DNA of 21,350 nt from Cudoniella acicularis (taxonomy: Eukaryota > Ascomycota > Leotiomycetes > Helotiales > Helotiaceae): positions 1-21,350 of the forward strand of contig JAAMPI010001002.1 in the NCBI GenBank assembly GCA_013054445.1. Reading direction: 5' to 3'. Both the position numbers and the translations under genes were made by a program. The notes beneath the pieces were generated by a model. The model was given only the letters and a program-made list of their open reading frames with translations. It did no database searches and was not told the origin of the DNA. The first letter of the stretch is position 1; each line of letters begins with the position of its first letter. Below, piece by piece: positions 1 through 11,159 of this stretch.

Positions 1-3000
1 CTTCCCACTAACCCTAAAACTCGGATCCTCTACCCGTTTTCTCTTTCCCTTCTTCTCCTTCCCCTCTCCCTCTCCCAAAATACCACCGATCCCAATCTCC
101 AGCACCGGCCCTTCGCTTTCGGTAGAAGATTGCTCGGTGAGTTCCAGCTCTTTCCTCGTGATACGGAAAGAAGGATCAGGCTCTGCACTGAGGCGGGGTT
201 TTGTGCGTTTCTTCTTGGAAGCTGGTTCTTCAGACTGGTAGTCTGAGGTTTCGGTTTCGATTGTTACCGGTTGGGGTGCTGGTCTTTTTGCTGGCTTTTT
301 GAGGGGGGATTTGGGTTTGACTGGGGGAGCGGTTTTGGTGGGGGATTTTGAAGTGGGAGTTTTGGAGGATTTGTAAGGTCTAAAAGGCTCAGGAAGTTTC
401 GGGGTCCCGTATCCAGGAAGGTGGTTAGCGAAATGAGCAACGACTTCAAAGCGCAATTTTCGGCCTAGATTGACTTTGCACTCGGGAACGGGGCACTTTC
501 CTAGATCGGTTGTGTCATGAACAGAGGAGGGAGCGTCGAGGTTGAGGAGGGATTCTTCCCGTTCGTTGAGGTTTTGCTCCCGTGTGTCGAGCTCCTTTTT
601 GCGGGTGTTGAGGAAGGAGATCTTGGAGTTGAGTTCGGCTTCTTGATCGTCGGCGCGGCTGATGTGGCGCCAAAGTTCTAAGGGGTGTTAGTAAGATATT
701 TTCAGTTAATGAAGATGTGAAAAGGGCTGAAGTAAAACGAACCTTTGGTTTTCTCGCCAGGAACATCCTGCGATTCACTGTAATAACATCTTATTTGATG
801 CGCAGCTTCATGTTCGGCATCCATAGCCCAGAGATTGTCCCCGCATCTCCGACAAAACTTCTTGTGGAAACCACGCGGTAGCTTGCAATGGTTGGTATGA
901 TGGAGGACGGTCTCGCGAGGCAGCCCTGCTAGGTCGAGTCTGCACAATGGGCAGAAAACCCCTTTACCCTTGTGGCACATTTTTCGATGAGCAATTAATT
1001 CCTGTTCGGAAGTCTCCGTCCTATCTTTGCCGCACACATCACAGAATACGAGATCTTTGTCTCCAGGGAGCTTGTCCGGTGCATTGATGCACATGTTATA
1101 GTGCTGGAGACGCTCCACGTCGGATAAGATTTTGAGGTGGATGCCACAACGGTCACAGTACTGAAGAACTCCAGGCGTGTGTTCAGCACGTGGGTCAGAA
1201 TATCCTGCGTGTCTCCAATTTCAACGAGTCGTTTGTCACAGACTGGACAGTCAAAGTCGTCCCAGAATTTCTTGATGATTTCCGAGTCCTCCCTCCCTTG
1301 GTGCTCTGTCAAATGCTCCCTCTTCTGCTCCATACTCATGAAGACCCAATCCTGGATCTCGCATATTGGACATTGGCCAGCGGCAGCAAGATGCTCCACG
1401 TGTTCTTTGAAATGTGCTTGGATTTCGTCTGGCTTGTAGTTTGGGAATTTTGTCTCGCAGAAGGGGCAATTGGTCCATCTCTCGAGAACTTTGTTTCGGA
1501 GAACTTGATTCTCTTCCCGAAGAGCATTGATATCGGTTGGTGTCAGTCTCTGTGCGTATACTGCTGGCAAAGCATCACTGACACTGAGAACGAGCTCTTT
1601 GCTTGGACCGTATAATGGAGCCTCGGGGGCCCGGCCTGGTTCAATCACTGACTGGTCCCGAAAATAGGAGCGACGTTGAAGGATATCTTTCTGGTGCTCA
1701 CTTTGCATCCATGGGTCCCACTTCGGAATCTTGACTGGAGCCGCTCTTGGCGCAACGATTCTCTCTTTGTTGAATCGAGGGTTTGGTGCTGGCCTTGGTT
1801 GAAGAGGAGGGCGTGTAGACTGTGTTGGTGGTGGTGGTGGTCCTGTGGTAGCAGAGTCAGCGCCTTCCATGAAGTCGTCTTCTGAGTCTGGAAATAGAGG
1901 TGATTGAGGACCTTCTGCGGCTCCTGATACACCTGCAGGCTGGGTTGTCGATGCACCTTCTAGCGACCAGAAGTCCGGACGATCGGTGTTTGAACGGTGA
2001 ATGAGAACGACACAATCTTCTCGTTCGAAAAGATATGGTCTGATTAACTCGGGATATATCGTGTGAACATCATTTTGGTGGACAATATTGGTATGCGTGC
2101 GTACTTTACGCCCCTTCGGATCACTGCCAGTGTCCTCGTAAAAAGAGACATACATCGTCCAATTTGAATTTTCTGGTACATTCAAAAGAAGGCAGCCATA
2201 TTGCTCAAATTCTCCCCAAGTATCTTCTATCCAATTCTCGCCACCATTAATGCCATGAATTGGCCTTCTTCCCGGATTCGCTGCGGGAAAGTGCGCTCTG
2301 CCAGATAGTGAGGGGTTTTCAGGCCTAGCAGTAGGTTGTCCAATAGCTGATTTTGTTGGGCTAGTGGGCTTCATAGCCGATTTTATTGGTGAGGTAGGCT
2401 TCTTGGCCGGTAATGTGACTTTCTTTCCTGGTTGAAACCAGGAAGGAGGTTGAGGAACATCACCACCCGTGTATTCGGATACCTTTGGCAGTGTAAATTC
2501 CTTGGGTGCTTTCTCATTTTCTGGGCGAGCATGGTCTACCACAGCTATGTAATTGCTAAGGTAGTTGGTAACATGGGAGTACAAACTCTGGTTCCACTGG
2601 TATTCGCTGTTGCTCTTTGTAACCTTCGCGGTCTTGAGGAAAGGCTTCTTTTCTGGGACCTTCCCATTAACCTTGTTTTTGTAGATGTCAACAGAAATCT
2701 CCCAATCGGAGTCCGGATCGATACCCAGTAAACTCAGAGCGTGGCGGTAAAATGGAATATGGGATTCGAAGATGTATGTATCACCTGTTCCGGCCCCGCC
2801 AATTCTTGCGGTATTTCCCTTGTGGGTATAGATGTAGACAATCGGTTTTGGTTTCTTCGTGTCCCACTTTACGCTTTTGGATGGCGGCAGTGGCTCAATT
2901 CTACCAGTGCCACCACGAATTCCCACTGTTGTTGGACCTGGGTGGATTGGAGTAGGACGATTGCCATGGGATCTGACAAAGATAGGAGCGGTGCCAGAAC

Positions 3001-4069
3001 CACTACCCTGCTCGCCTGGGATAATATTGATTGGCGCTGTTCGCGTGCTGTCATGATGATGACTTAAGATTCTAGGACCGCCTGGATGACTGGCAGCGTC
3101 AATTCCTTCTGTCAACTCTGGCGGTATTCTGAACGTTTGCTGAGGCCGATTCCCTTTATCTGTTAGTTTAAAAGGCCATGGAGATGAAATACTTAGAAAC
3201 TTACTGCGCAACATTGGGAAGCCGTGAGATCTCTCCCAATACTTGTCCAAGAACTCCAGGGTCTTCTCTGAATACATGATCCTTTGGACCCTTGGCAAAT
3301 CTTCTGGGTCATCCTCAGGATCGCTGGTATTCATGTCTTTACCGGCATTCAGAATGTTGTTGTATGTCATCGATTCGACGGGCAGTCCGAAATGTAGCAC
3401 TGCCAATTTCGTAGTGAGGCTGTCAGCTTCTCCGTAGAATCGTCCATTTCCGCTCAGAAGCTCCTTGTATTTCTTTGCGTTTTCATTTTGTATGTCGAGG
3501 ATAGTACCATCTTGTAACGGTGGCGTGACAAGCAAAACCTGAGCCTCTTCAAAGTGGTCGTCCAAAACTTTCTGAACAGATGATTCCGCTAGTTGTTCAT
3601 GTATCATATCCTTGAAGTCCACGTATTCGTCGTCGTTTGGCCTGATGTCTGGGTCAAATCTGAGCTTCCGGTTGGAGTCCTGCAGTCTCTCCTCGGCCTT
3701 CTCATCTGCCAATTCGGCGAATTTGGCATCAACCAAAAATCTCGTTCTTTTTTGTATCTCTTTCGCGGAAATGGGAGCTGCTGTAGGTGCGGGGGTTCTA
3801 GTGACGCTTGCTGGAATGACGGTCTGCTGCTCTTGTTGAAGCCCATCGAAGCTTTCATAGGTCTCATCGCTCTCCTCACTTTCCTCGCTTTCTGCTTGCC
3901 TCCCGGCCGTAGATGGCGAGAATATGTTTGAAAGGCCTAGGATACTGAATCCAAACACTGTCTTTTTGGGGCTAGGAATATCGGGTGAATCTTCTTCAGC
4001 TGGACGTTTTCTGGAGTCTCCGCTTCCTGAACGGCTGCTAAAACCACCACGACGAGGACGTGATGCCAT
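1..4069 (-). CDS. Multi-zinc-finger, probably nuclear protein (3' end beyond window; one frame break)
   Basis: I do not recognise the family. The start is the ATG at 4069-4067. One frame runs about 965 codons, with a Ser/Glu-rich disordered N-terminus, two related globular modules (about residues 400-520 and 615-700), KPTSPxKSA repeats, a short leucine-rich heptad stretch (about 850-865), then C2H2 fingers beginning CPFC, CPIC and CPVC. Near 1140-1205 the frame must shift by one base to continue into CDRC, CDVC, CPLC and CRRC fingers, mostly closing as H-x3-C. A clear intron (742-678, GTTCGT to CTTAG, branch TTACTAAC) leads to a coiled coil rich in Glu/Asn/Leu, another finger (CPVPEC...H...H) and a basic tail with NLS-like KKKRTKPR and KKGKRKR, open at base 1. 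A GTAAGT...AACAG segment at 3204-3160 (45 nt, in frame, no stop) may be a further intron. A nucleic-acid-binding or nuclear role is inferred from fingers and basic stretches only. Confidence 0.8.
678..742 (-). other. Intron in the zinc-finger gene
   Basis: A 65-nt GT-AG intron with donor GTTCGT, a TTACTAAC branch site and acceptor CTTAG. Reading through it hits a stop, while splicing restores an open frame that runs to base 1. The upstream exon ends in phase 1 and the downstream frame fits. Confidence 0.8.
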
Positions 4070-4901
4070 AATGGATGGACGAGAATAGGTTCGCGCGAGG
4101 ACGTTGTTTGTTGAGGGTTGATGATGGCGAAGGGGAACAAAGAGAAAAATTCGCGCGCTACATTCTCAAGGCGGAAGGATTGTTATTAAAAAATTTAATT
4201 ACATTCCTTAGAGTATCAATGCGACCGTCGCTTTCAGATGGTCGTCGCAAAGGAATCAATCTAAGAGACGTCCTTGCGAAGCGAAAATAAATTGAATCTC
4301 GTCACAGAATAAATTTCCTTTTTTCTCCTTCTCCTAAACAGACCCGGTACTTCTGCTGTCTTAAAGCTACCAGACCACTTCCTTATAACTTGTGATGTGG
4401 TTACACGATTACGTTTTGAAATAGTTCGATGATAGACTAGTTTTCGATAGCATCTTTCATTTCGCCTATTTATTATATTTTAACAATAACTTTGCCTCTC
4501 TAAACTCAGATATATACTAAATCGATCATTTTTATTGATATATAAGTGATGCTTTTAACATTTTAGCAAAGACAACGCTATTACAAGGAAGAGTTATAAG
4601 GAGGAACTCTAAGTTTTACTATCGAGCTGGCTGTAAAAAGCACTAATCTTTAAATGGCTTAGCTTCAAGACCCTGAATGTCATCTCCTGATCACGCGCCA
4701 AGTAATTACTAAGCTCCTTTGGGTAATGAATCATAAGAGAAGCTTCTAGAAGGATCTAGCCTGTACTGGTCGCGGCTACTCGGGTGGTTTGGGAGAAATA
4801 CTTTCTTTTAGGATACTATATAAACAATGGCTTCCCCAGACCTCTCTTGGTCAAAGTTATTAAATAAATATATATATATATATATATATACCAGCACATT
4901 C
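4070..4901. other. AT-rich intergenic spacer
   Basis: This spacer lies between the 5' end of the zinc-finger gene and the 3' end of the NLR. It holds no supported gene. The 4400-4650 part is strongly A+T-rich with many TA steps, which would fit an old RIP-degraded repeat but cannot be identified. A TATA-like motif near 4815 is followed by an ATG, but the frame runs into the TA microsatellite and looks accidental. Confidence 0.6.
4867..4891. repeat. (TA)n microsatellite
   Basis: An uninterrupted run of about 12 TA dinucleotides just downstream of the stop codon of the NLR gene on the minus strand. Length polymorphism between strains is expected. Confidence 0.9.
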
Positions 4902-7900
4902 TCATACTAGAGTATCTTTAGCCCTTTCCTCAAATCGAAGAAATGAAATCCGCCCTGACGAGTGTCCTAATACAATTGTGTCATTCCAGACAGCTATAGC
5001 CGTTGCTCGATAGTCAGCAGGGAGCCAAAGAATTTTCTCGCTGTCCTCTATCACCCAATTATCTAACAGTCTAAGAGCACGTAAGGGCTCCGAGGCCTCT
5101 AAAGAAACTAGGGACAATTGAAAGGAGCTTATATCTAAAATACCCGAATCCAATTTAAGGTATTGTCCTGAAGCGGAGAATGAAAGAGTTTTAGTCATAC
5201 CAACCTTAAGCGTCTGTAGCGGCGCCCCTGTGCCGGCGTCCCAGAGCCGCACCATCTGGTCGCCAGAGCTGGAAGCCACTACTTTGCCGTCCGGTGAGAA
5301 GGCTACAGAGTTGACCCAGNCCGAATNACCCTCGAGCGTCTGNAGCGGCGCCCCTGTGCCGGCGTCCCAGAGCCGCACCGTCTGGTCGCCAGAGCCGGAA
5401 GCCACTACTTTGCCGTCCGGTGAGAAGGCTACAGAGTTGACCCAGTCCGAATAACCCTCGAGCGTCTGTAGCGGCGCCCCTGTGCCGGCGTCCCAGAGCC
5501 GCACCGTCTGGTCGCCAGAGCCGGAAGCCACTACTTTGCCGTCCGGTGAGAAGGCTACAGAGTAGACCCAGCCCGAATGACCCTCGAGCGTCTGTAGCAC
5601 CGCGTTCCAATCTGCTTGCAATTTCGATTTTATTTGAATCCAAGTCGGGATATGTTTCTTGAATTGTCTCCGGACGATGCTCTTCTCCGGGGCGAAGACG
5701 AGAGCTGAGAAATATAACTGGAGCGGTGCCTGTTCAATCACCGACCGGTTGTATAAAACGAATCGCTTTGCGTCATGTGTAAATGCATATAGAGCAGGGC
5801 TTTTATCGGCCTTAGTCGATATTAGTTAGAACTCTCTAATTGTGTTATAAGATTACGTAAAAACTTTTACCTCAAGCCAATTCTCAAGCTTCATAATCAT
5901 GACGATACCACTCGACAGGTTTCTCATTAGGCTGAGCGCCTCAAGCCAGTAAAGGCATTTAAGGGATAAAAACTTAATGATTGAGCCACTGTCGTCGAGG
6001 TCACTATTTATATTCCTTCTAGTATCGAGCAGATGGTCAATCCAATAGAGACAGGAGTAACGTACTCCAACTAACGGATCCGGATTGGGTTGCTTGACTT
6101 GGTCGATAGAGAATCCGGGAGCGCCTAGGCTATAGATGTCACGTCGTAGTATTCTGGACATGACTTGTAGCGACCGCGAGAAGATGGTATAGTGCATATC
6201 TTTTATCCCAGAGAAGAAGATGGATTTGTCTGTGGACAAGAAGTCTTGTGCCGATTGGTGGATAGTATAAACGATGTTATCCCGTATAGTTAAAAAAGAT
6301 CCACACATGTTGACTATCGTCGCAATGGACTCGTACGTGCTCGAAATATCAGGCGGCAAGCCTGAAAGTATACCAAGTTCTGCTAGGTGAAGTGGACGAT
6401 ACGCAGCAGTGGCGGCTGAAAGAACGCTCCGGCAAAGTTCTGGCTTTCTTCGATCTAGTAGCTGAATTTGTTCTACCATTCGACGATATAGATCCTCTAA
6501 ACCGGCTGGTGCTTCGTTCAGAATACCTAACACCTCCCAGCTCTCTGCTTTCTTAAGCTCCTCGACGACGAGAGCTACCCACAGAAATGTTCCATCAGAC
6601 TTTCGTTGTAATATTTCCCGAACTTGATCTTGGAGAGATGTTCTATCCTGTATTGCTGCTAGTTCAGAGATGCAACTGTCGATATACGCATCGACAGCAA
6701 GGGATACTTGCTCTGCGTTCTGTTTCAGCTCTAGACTCAGCCTCATCTGCGATTCATTAAGCCGTAGTCCCCGCTCGATATCATTTCTGTTACGGCTGGA
6801 CAAGATCCATTTGACTCGAGATGAGGAAGACGTTTGGGCAATAAGGGCTAAAAGCAGCGGCAAGTCCATTACGCATTCATCGAGTGCGTCAACGACCAAG
6901 TAGGTCCTTTGCAGGTTTGTGTCTCGGAGTATATTAGAGAAGATATCTGATAGGGCCATCCAGGCATTCGTGTCCTCAAAGAGCCTTTCCCCGGCATCAT
7001 CGTACTTCTTCCGTACGTGTGTGATGAGCAGTGGCTGCTGGTCGAGGAGCAGGTAGATGAGGCCGCGGAGCACGGCCGTGGCATTGTTGATACGCGAGTC
7101 AGTGGCCTGACAGAAGAAGTATGACAGCAACGTGGTCGCCTCCTTATCTCTCAGTGTCGTCCCAGGGCTTATTTCGTCGAGAATGCCGCAGATCAGCATC
7201 GTCTTGCCTTTGCCAGGATCGCCCTTAATGTGTAGCAAGTTGCTTTCGTCGTGACGCCATCGTAGGAAGTCAGCGTTATTCAGGATCCAGCGATACGAGT
7301 TTTTTAGCAGGCCGCCCTTTGTCTGCTCGATGCGCTTCTTGTCGTGGCGGGGATCGGTCGTCCGTAGGTCCCGTAGACAGTTCTGGGTCTGGGGGTCGGA
7401 GAGATGCCGCTTAATCTCTTGCAAAACAGCCAGCTGGTCTCGAGAGACCTCGACAAGGTCGTTCAGAGCTTTACGTGAGGTCTCTGCTTCCTGGGCAAGA
7501 TTCTTCAGTTGCTGAAGATTTCTGCTCACAAGGTCAATATTTGTACCGGACATAGCCATCTCAAACTTCTCAGTAAGTTCTTTATCGGTACTCTTGATAT
7601 CCTGCAGCCTCTGCTCCCAGCCGTCGTAATTGACAGTTCCTCTGAGGAAGTTCTTTGTTCGACTACGATAGAAACGTATATTGCTCCGCACTTGAAAGCC
7701 AATAATAAGCTTGTACAGATCCACAAGACGCTCTGAAAGATCGTCCTTTAGGTCGAGTTTCATGTCTTCGGGTAACAGCAACGACTCCATCGAGACGTAG
7801 TACCGCATTTGGGAGGTGACATACATTAAACCGACCTGGTTGGCAACTTCAACGGCGGTCGGGTTCTTCAGGAGAGGAAGAACAAGAGAGACGCCTACCA

Positions 7901-8688
7901 TAACGATGGACGCATACGGTAGGTCCTTGACGGCATCCTTGATATAGTCTTCAGCCCATTTGACAGTCCCGGCAACATTTGCCACTACGTCTTGGAGGAC
8001 GATCTCATGTCCTAGTATTGTCGTGCTAACCTTCTTATTTTCCATATGCTTCAAACCGAGCTCCGTTATCCCCTTTAATTTCTCTCGGCGTGCGATCACA
8101 TTATACTGAGGGATTTGATTTGTGACCTCGATGGCATCTTCTGTCTCGCTAGGGGCTGCTAGTGTCTTCGTCTGGTCTATGTTGTTCCTAGTAAGCGATG
8201 GGAAAAGTGATCTAGGACGGAGCGAGGCTTACCTCTACCAAGAACCCTATTCAAAAGGTCCTCATATATTATAATTGGATTGGACTCTTTATCCCTTTTG
8301 CTCTTAAGAATGTCATACGCTCTGTCCCATAGGGAACCGTCCGTGATCAGGTCTTCTATAATGTCTGCTGCTTGGTTGCAAGTTGCTTTCTGGGATATCT
8401 CTCTTGCAGTCTCGGTGCTAGTCTTTAGAGCGCTACTCGATGCCGCATCGAAATGAGTGGGAATTGTGGTTCGACTCGATGAAAGGGTCCGCTCAGGAAT
8501 GGAGAGTACGTTTACTAGAGCTTATTAGTGAGGGAAATGAGAGTTCAACGCGGTATAATACTTTGCGGCGAGGTCGCTGACGGGACGGCGCCACTTCTTG
8601 GGGTGCTATCTTCTATCTTCGAGTTGGCCCTTCCGTGCGACCTGGAAAATAGTTTCCGAGTCTTGTTTAAGAATGTACGATCGGCCAT
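4902..8688 (-). CDS. NACHT-WD40 NLR (NWD-type STAND protein, non-self recognition)
   Basis: A fungal NLR of the HET-E/NWD type: ligand binding by the WD40 end is thought to drive NACHT oligomerisation and a cell-death or incompatibility response in the cytoplasm. Four exons: 8688-8562, 8514-8233, 8176-5871 and 5810-4902, total 3624 nt, 1207 aa. The ATG at 8688 opens a short basic, Ser-rich leader (MADRTFLNKTRKLFSR...). Residues about 100-440 match the NACHT N-terminal domain (SLWDRAYD, PYASIVMVGVSLVLPLL). The P-loop GDPGKGKTM is near residue 453, Walker B TYLVVDALDEC near 565, and a sensor-like KWILSSRNR follows. YTIHQSAQDFL and the region before the repeats (AKRFVLYNRS, FAPEKSIVR) are typical of the family. 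Three WD40 units (about 975-1105) are followed by a degenerate blade and a conserved tail (ILWLPADYRATAIAV). No HeLo, HET or amyloid motif is seen at the N-terminus. There are no stops or frame breaks; only three ambiguous bases lie in one repeat. Confidence 0.9.
5211..5588 (-). repeat. Three 126-bp tandem WD40 repeat units
   Basis: The units begin at 5211, 5337 and 5463, exactly 126 bp (42 codons) apart, and are nearly identical in DNA. Each encodes a WD40 blade with VAFSPDGKVVAS and VRLWDAGTGAP. Differences fall at a few codons: EGHSGWVYS versus EGYSDWVNS, and ASGSGDQT versus ASSSGDQM. Near-identity with a handful of variable codons is characteristic of HET-E-family repeats, where recombination homogenises units and selection varies the binding-face residues. 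Ambiguous bases sit at 5320, 5327 and 5343. Confidence 0.9.
5811..5870 (-). other. NLR intron 3
   Basis: GTAAAA donor, CTAACTAAT branch region and ACTAAG acceptor, 60 nt, phase 0. It joins the end of the NACHT half (...KLENWLE) to the pre-WD40 segment (ADKSPALYAF...). Confidence 0.8.
8177..8232 (-). other. NLR intron 2
   Basis: GTAAGC donor, TTACTAG branch-like site and ACATAG acceptor, 56 nt, phase 1. The nearer AG at 8188 would shift the frame into a stop, so the distal one is chosen. Splicing joins ...NRVLGR to DQTKTLAAP.... Confidence 0.7.
8515..8561 (-). other. NLR intron 1
   Basis: GTATTA donor, CACTAAT branch-like site and CTCTAG acceptor, 47 nt, phase 1. An alternative AG at 8521 gives 41 nt in the same phase. 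Without splicing the first exon meets a TGA almost at once. Confidence 0.65.
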
Positions 8689-9051
8689 GACTTTCGCCTA
8701 GGGTTTGTTTGTAGTGAACAGGATGACTCTGCGAAGAAGTCGGCGCGGGGCTTGCCAGGATGCGAATTGAGATGCATACCCCCCGGCTCCAATAGAAAGT
8801 CATGAAAGACTATGGCTTAGCGTTGGCAGACAGCTGGAGGCAGAACGAGGCATGGTCTACTCTAGAAGGCCAGACCAGGTGCAGCATGTAGACATTTACT
8901 CTCCTTTCTGCGTGAGCACGCATGAGGACGAAAGTGAGCCATGCTAGACCAAGGGAAGTCGGCTACGCGAGGGCAATTTGGATACTATCACAGCTAAAAT
9001 GTATTGTTACTATACTTGTTGGGTGCTTGAATCTTTAGGGTCACAGGGCAT
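8689..9051. other. Intergenic region upstream of the NLR
   Basis: A 363-nt stretch between the NLR start codon and the left end of the pogo-like element. It probably includes the NLR promoter. I see no gene and no convincing TATA box; a small GCGTGAGCACGC dyad lies near 8909. Confidence 0.5.
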
Positions 9052-9053
9052 TA

Positions 9054-9100
9054 ACCGAAATCCCGTGCCAAATCCCACTCCCCACCAAATCCCGCTTTTT
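9054..9100 (+). repeat. Left terminal inverted repeat of the pogo-like element
   Basis: 47 bp, matching the right end in inverse orientation with 5 mismatches. It contains three copies of AAATCCC (at 9058, 9070 and 9087), probable transposase-binding units. Confidence 0.92.
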
Positions 9101-9126
9101 TTTAAAATCCACCTCCACACCAAAAA

Positions 9127-11042
9127 ATGGCTAGAGTCGACAAATCAGCTCGGATTGACGCCGCAGTTGCTGCATTAAAAAGAGGAGAATTCACAAATTA
9201 TTCTAATGCTGCTACGAAATACGGATGTGATCGTACTTCGCTCTCAAAGCGCATGCGCGGCCTTACCAAGTCGAAAAAGGAGGCTAATTCATTATGGCAC
9301 CAGTGTCTTACCAGCGAACAGGAAGAGGTCCTGATTACTCGAATCAATAGCCTAACGGACCGAGGAATGCCACCGACTAGTCATATCGTCAAGAATCTTG
9401 CTGAAGAGATCAAGGGAGCGAGCGTTGGGAAGAACTGGGTAGGCCAGTTTGTAAAGCGCCATGGGATCAGGCTAAAGAGCCTCTACCTTCGGAATATTGA
9501 CAATTTACGCGTCTCTGCTGAGTACGCCCCAATGTTTATCCTCTTCTTTGCAACTGTTAGTTAATTTTACGCGTTTACTTTACTATATTATCGTGAAAAT
9601 ATGCTAATAGCTGTCTGTTTACCTAGCTTACGGCGGTCATCGAGAAATATCGAATTACAGCCGAAAACATATATAACTTCGACGAGAAGGGCTTCCTGAT
9701 AGGCTTAGGAAGGACCCTAAAACGAATTATTACACAAGAAGCCTTAAAATCCGGACGAGTTAAGAAGGCAAAGCAAGATGGGAGTCGAGAATTTATTAGC
9801 ATCTTAGCATGCATCTCAGCTTTTGGCAAATGGATACCACCTCTTCTGGTCTATAAGGGCGATTTAGGCGACTTGCAAAACACTTGGGTAGACGACGTAA
9901 CGACTAAATCTGCGGCACATTTTACTGTTTCGAGTAATGGATGGAGTAATAATGCGATCGGGTTAGTATGGTTAAAACAAGTCTTCTGTCGATATACCAA
10001 ACCTAAGAGAGAGACGCAAAAACGCCTTCTTATCGTAGATGGCTATTCAAGTCATGTGAATATGGCATTTATCAATACGTGCGACAAGAATAGTATTATC
10101 GTCCTTATCCTTCCACCGCATACAACTCACCGTCTACAACCTCTTGATGTCGGTCTTTTCCAGCCTCTCTCGACTGCATATTCGTGGGAACTTGAGTAGG
10201 TGATGGCAGACGGTGGAGGAATAGTCTCAATGTCGAAGCGTTTCTTTTGGCCGATGTTTAAAAGAGCATGGGATAAGTCTTTTACAGAGGATAATATCCA
10301 ATCGGCATGGCAAAAAGCAGGGCTCTGGCCTACGAATGGCGATAAGATTATCAAAAGCATCACTCCTCCAACTGAGCTTTCACCGAAAAAGAGTTATACG
10401 ATCAAGGAACCTCGGTGTGCGACTTCCCTCCGCTAGTTTAAGCTAAAGTGGAAGAAGGACCCTCTTACTACGGATATCGATATCCTCTTTACCACTACCC
10501 TTAAACTATCTGCCGAAAATGCTATTCTACGCCACTCAAACCGAGCCTTATTAAGGACGCTTGACCTTCAAAAGAAGAAACACAAACCTGGCGTTCGTTT
10601 AAACCTTGCGGGCGAAGATACAAAGGGCCAGGTTGATTGTTGGTCTCCTGCTAAGGTGGTAAAAGCTAGAGAGTATTAAGAGAAGGAGGCCGAAAAAGAG
10701 GCGGAAGAGGACGCAAAATTGCAAAGGAAGATACAAAGAGAAGCAAATCGATTACAGAAGGAAGATAAGGCCGCGGAAAAGCAGTTAGCAAAGGAGATGC
10801 GGGTAGCTAATCCTGGGGCTAAAAAAGCACCTCAAAAGAAGCCGGTTATAGTAGTATCCAAGGCTAAAAAGGCTCCTGTTAAGATGTTAAAAAGGTCGAA
10901 GGCTCCTATAAAGGCACAATTACCTACTGAATTGGATTCTGAGGCTTCGAATATAGTTGCTAGTGAGGTAGGAGACGATGTAGGGGGTGATATCACAAAT
11001 CGGCGGGGTCGTGCAATTCGACGACCACAACGTTATATATAA
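9127..11042 (+). pseudogene. Fot1/pogo-like DDE transposase with three nonsense codons
   Basis: Cut-and-paste transposase. Exon 1 (9127-9555, 143 codons) holds the N-terminal helix-turn-helix (AATKYGCDRTSLSKRMRG) and a CENP-B-like second DNA-binding half (IVKNLAEEI, VGKNWVGQFVKRHG). A 71-nt intron (9556-9626, GTTAGT to CCTAG, branch GCTAAT) is followed by exon 2 with the catalytic core: first Asp in IYNFDEKG (9681), second in LLIVDGYSSH (10038), third in LQPLDVG (10146), giving DD35D spacing. The C-terminus is Lys/Ala-rich. The frame stays single to the stop at 11040-11042 but is interrupted by TAG at 10197, TAG at 10434 and TAA at 10677, each one C->T step from a Gln codon, the CpA->TpA change expected from RIP. 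No frameshift is seen, so inactivation looks recent or mild. Confidence 0.9.
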
Positions 11043-11159
11043 AAAGTCTAAATTATACGAATTTGAAATCGTGTTTATATCTGTTTATATTTTAATTTTA
11101 GCTTATAATAATTAGTGGTTATTTAATTATAATGTTTTAAAGGCTGAGGTGAGTTTCGG

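Noticed and set aside
1..30. Telomere-like TTAGGG/CCCTAA at the left edge
   Set aside because: Only a single unit, and it lies inside an open coding frame on the minus strand.
1137..1615. Plus-strand ORFs of 100 and 141 codons
   Set aside because: Antisense to the zinc-finger coding frame, no domain, and explained as shadows of a long minus-strand gene.
4075..4290. Plus-strand 71-codon ORF upstream of the zinc-finger gene
   Set aside because: First codons overlap the opposite start region; no recognisable motif and no splice or promoter support.
4813..4890. TATA-like motif followed by an ATG
   Set aside because: The short frame enters the TA microsatellite and has no homology-like features.
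5206..5643. Out-of-frame 145-codon ORF across the WD40 repeats, and a repeat array that could suggest CRISPR or satellite DNA
   Set aside because: The periodicity is exactly 42 codons and the other frame gives perfect WD40 blades, so the repeat is coding.
8606..8803. 65-codon minus ORF overlapping the NLR first exon
   Set aside because: A different frame gives an ATG leader whose phase joins correctly to the next NLR exon.
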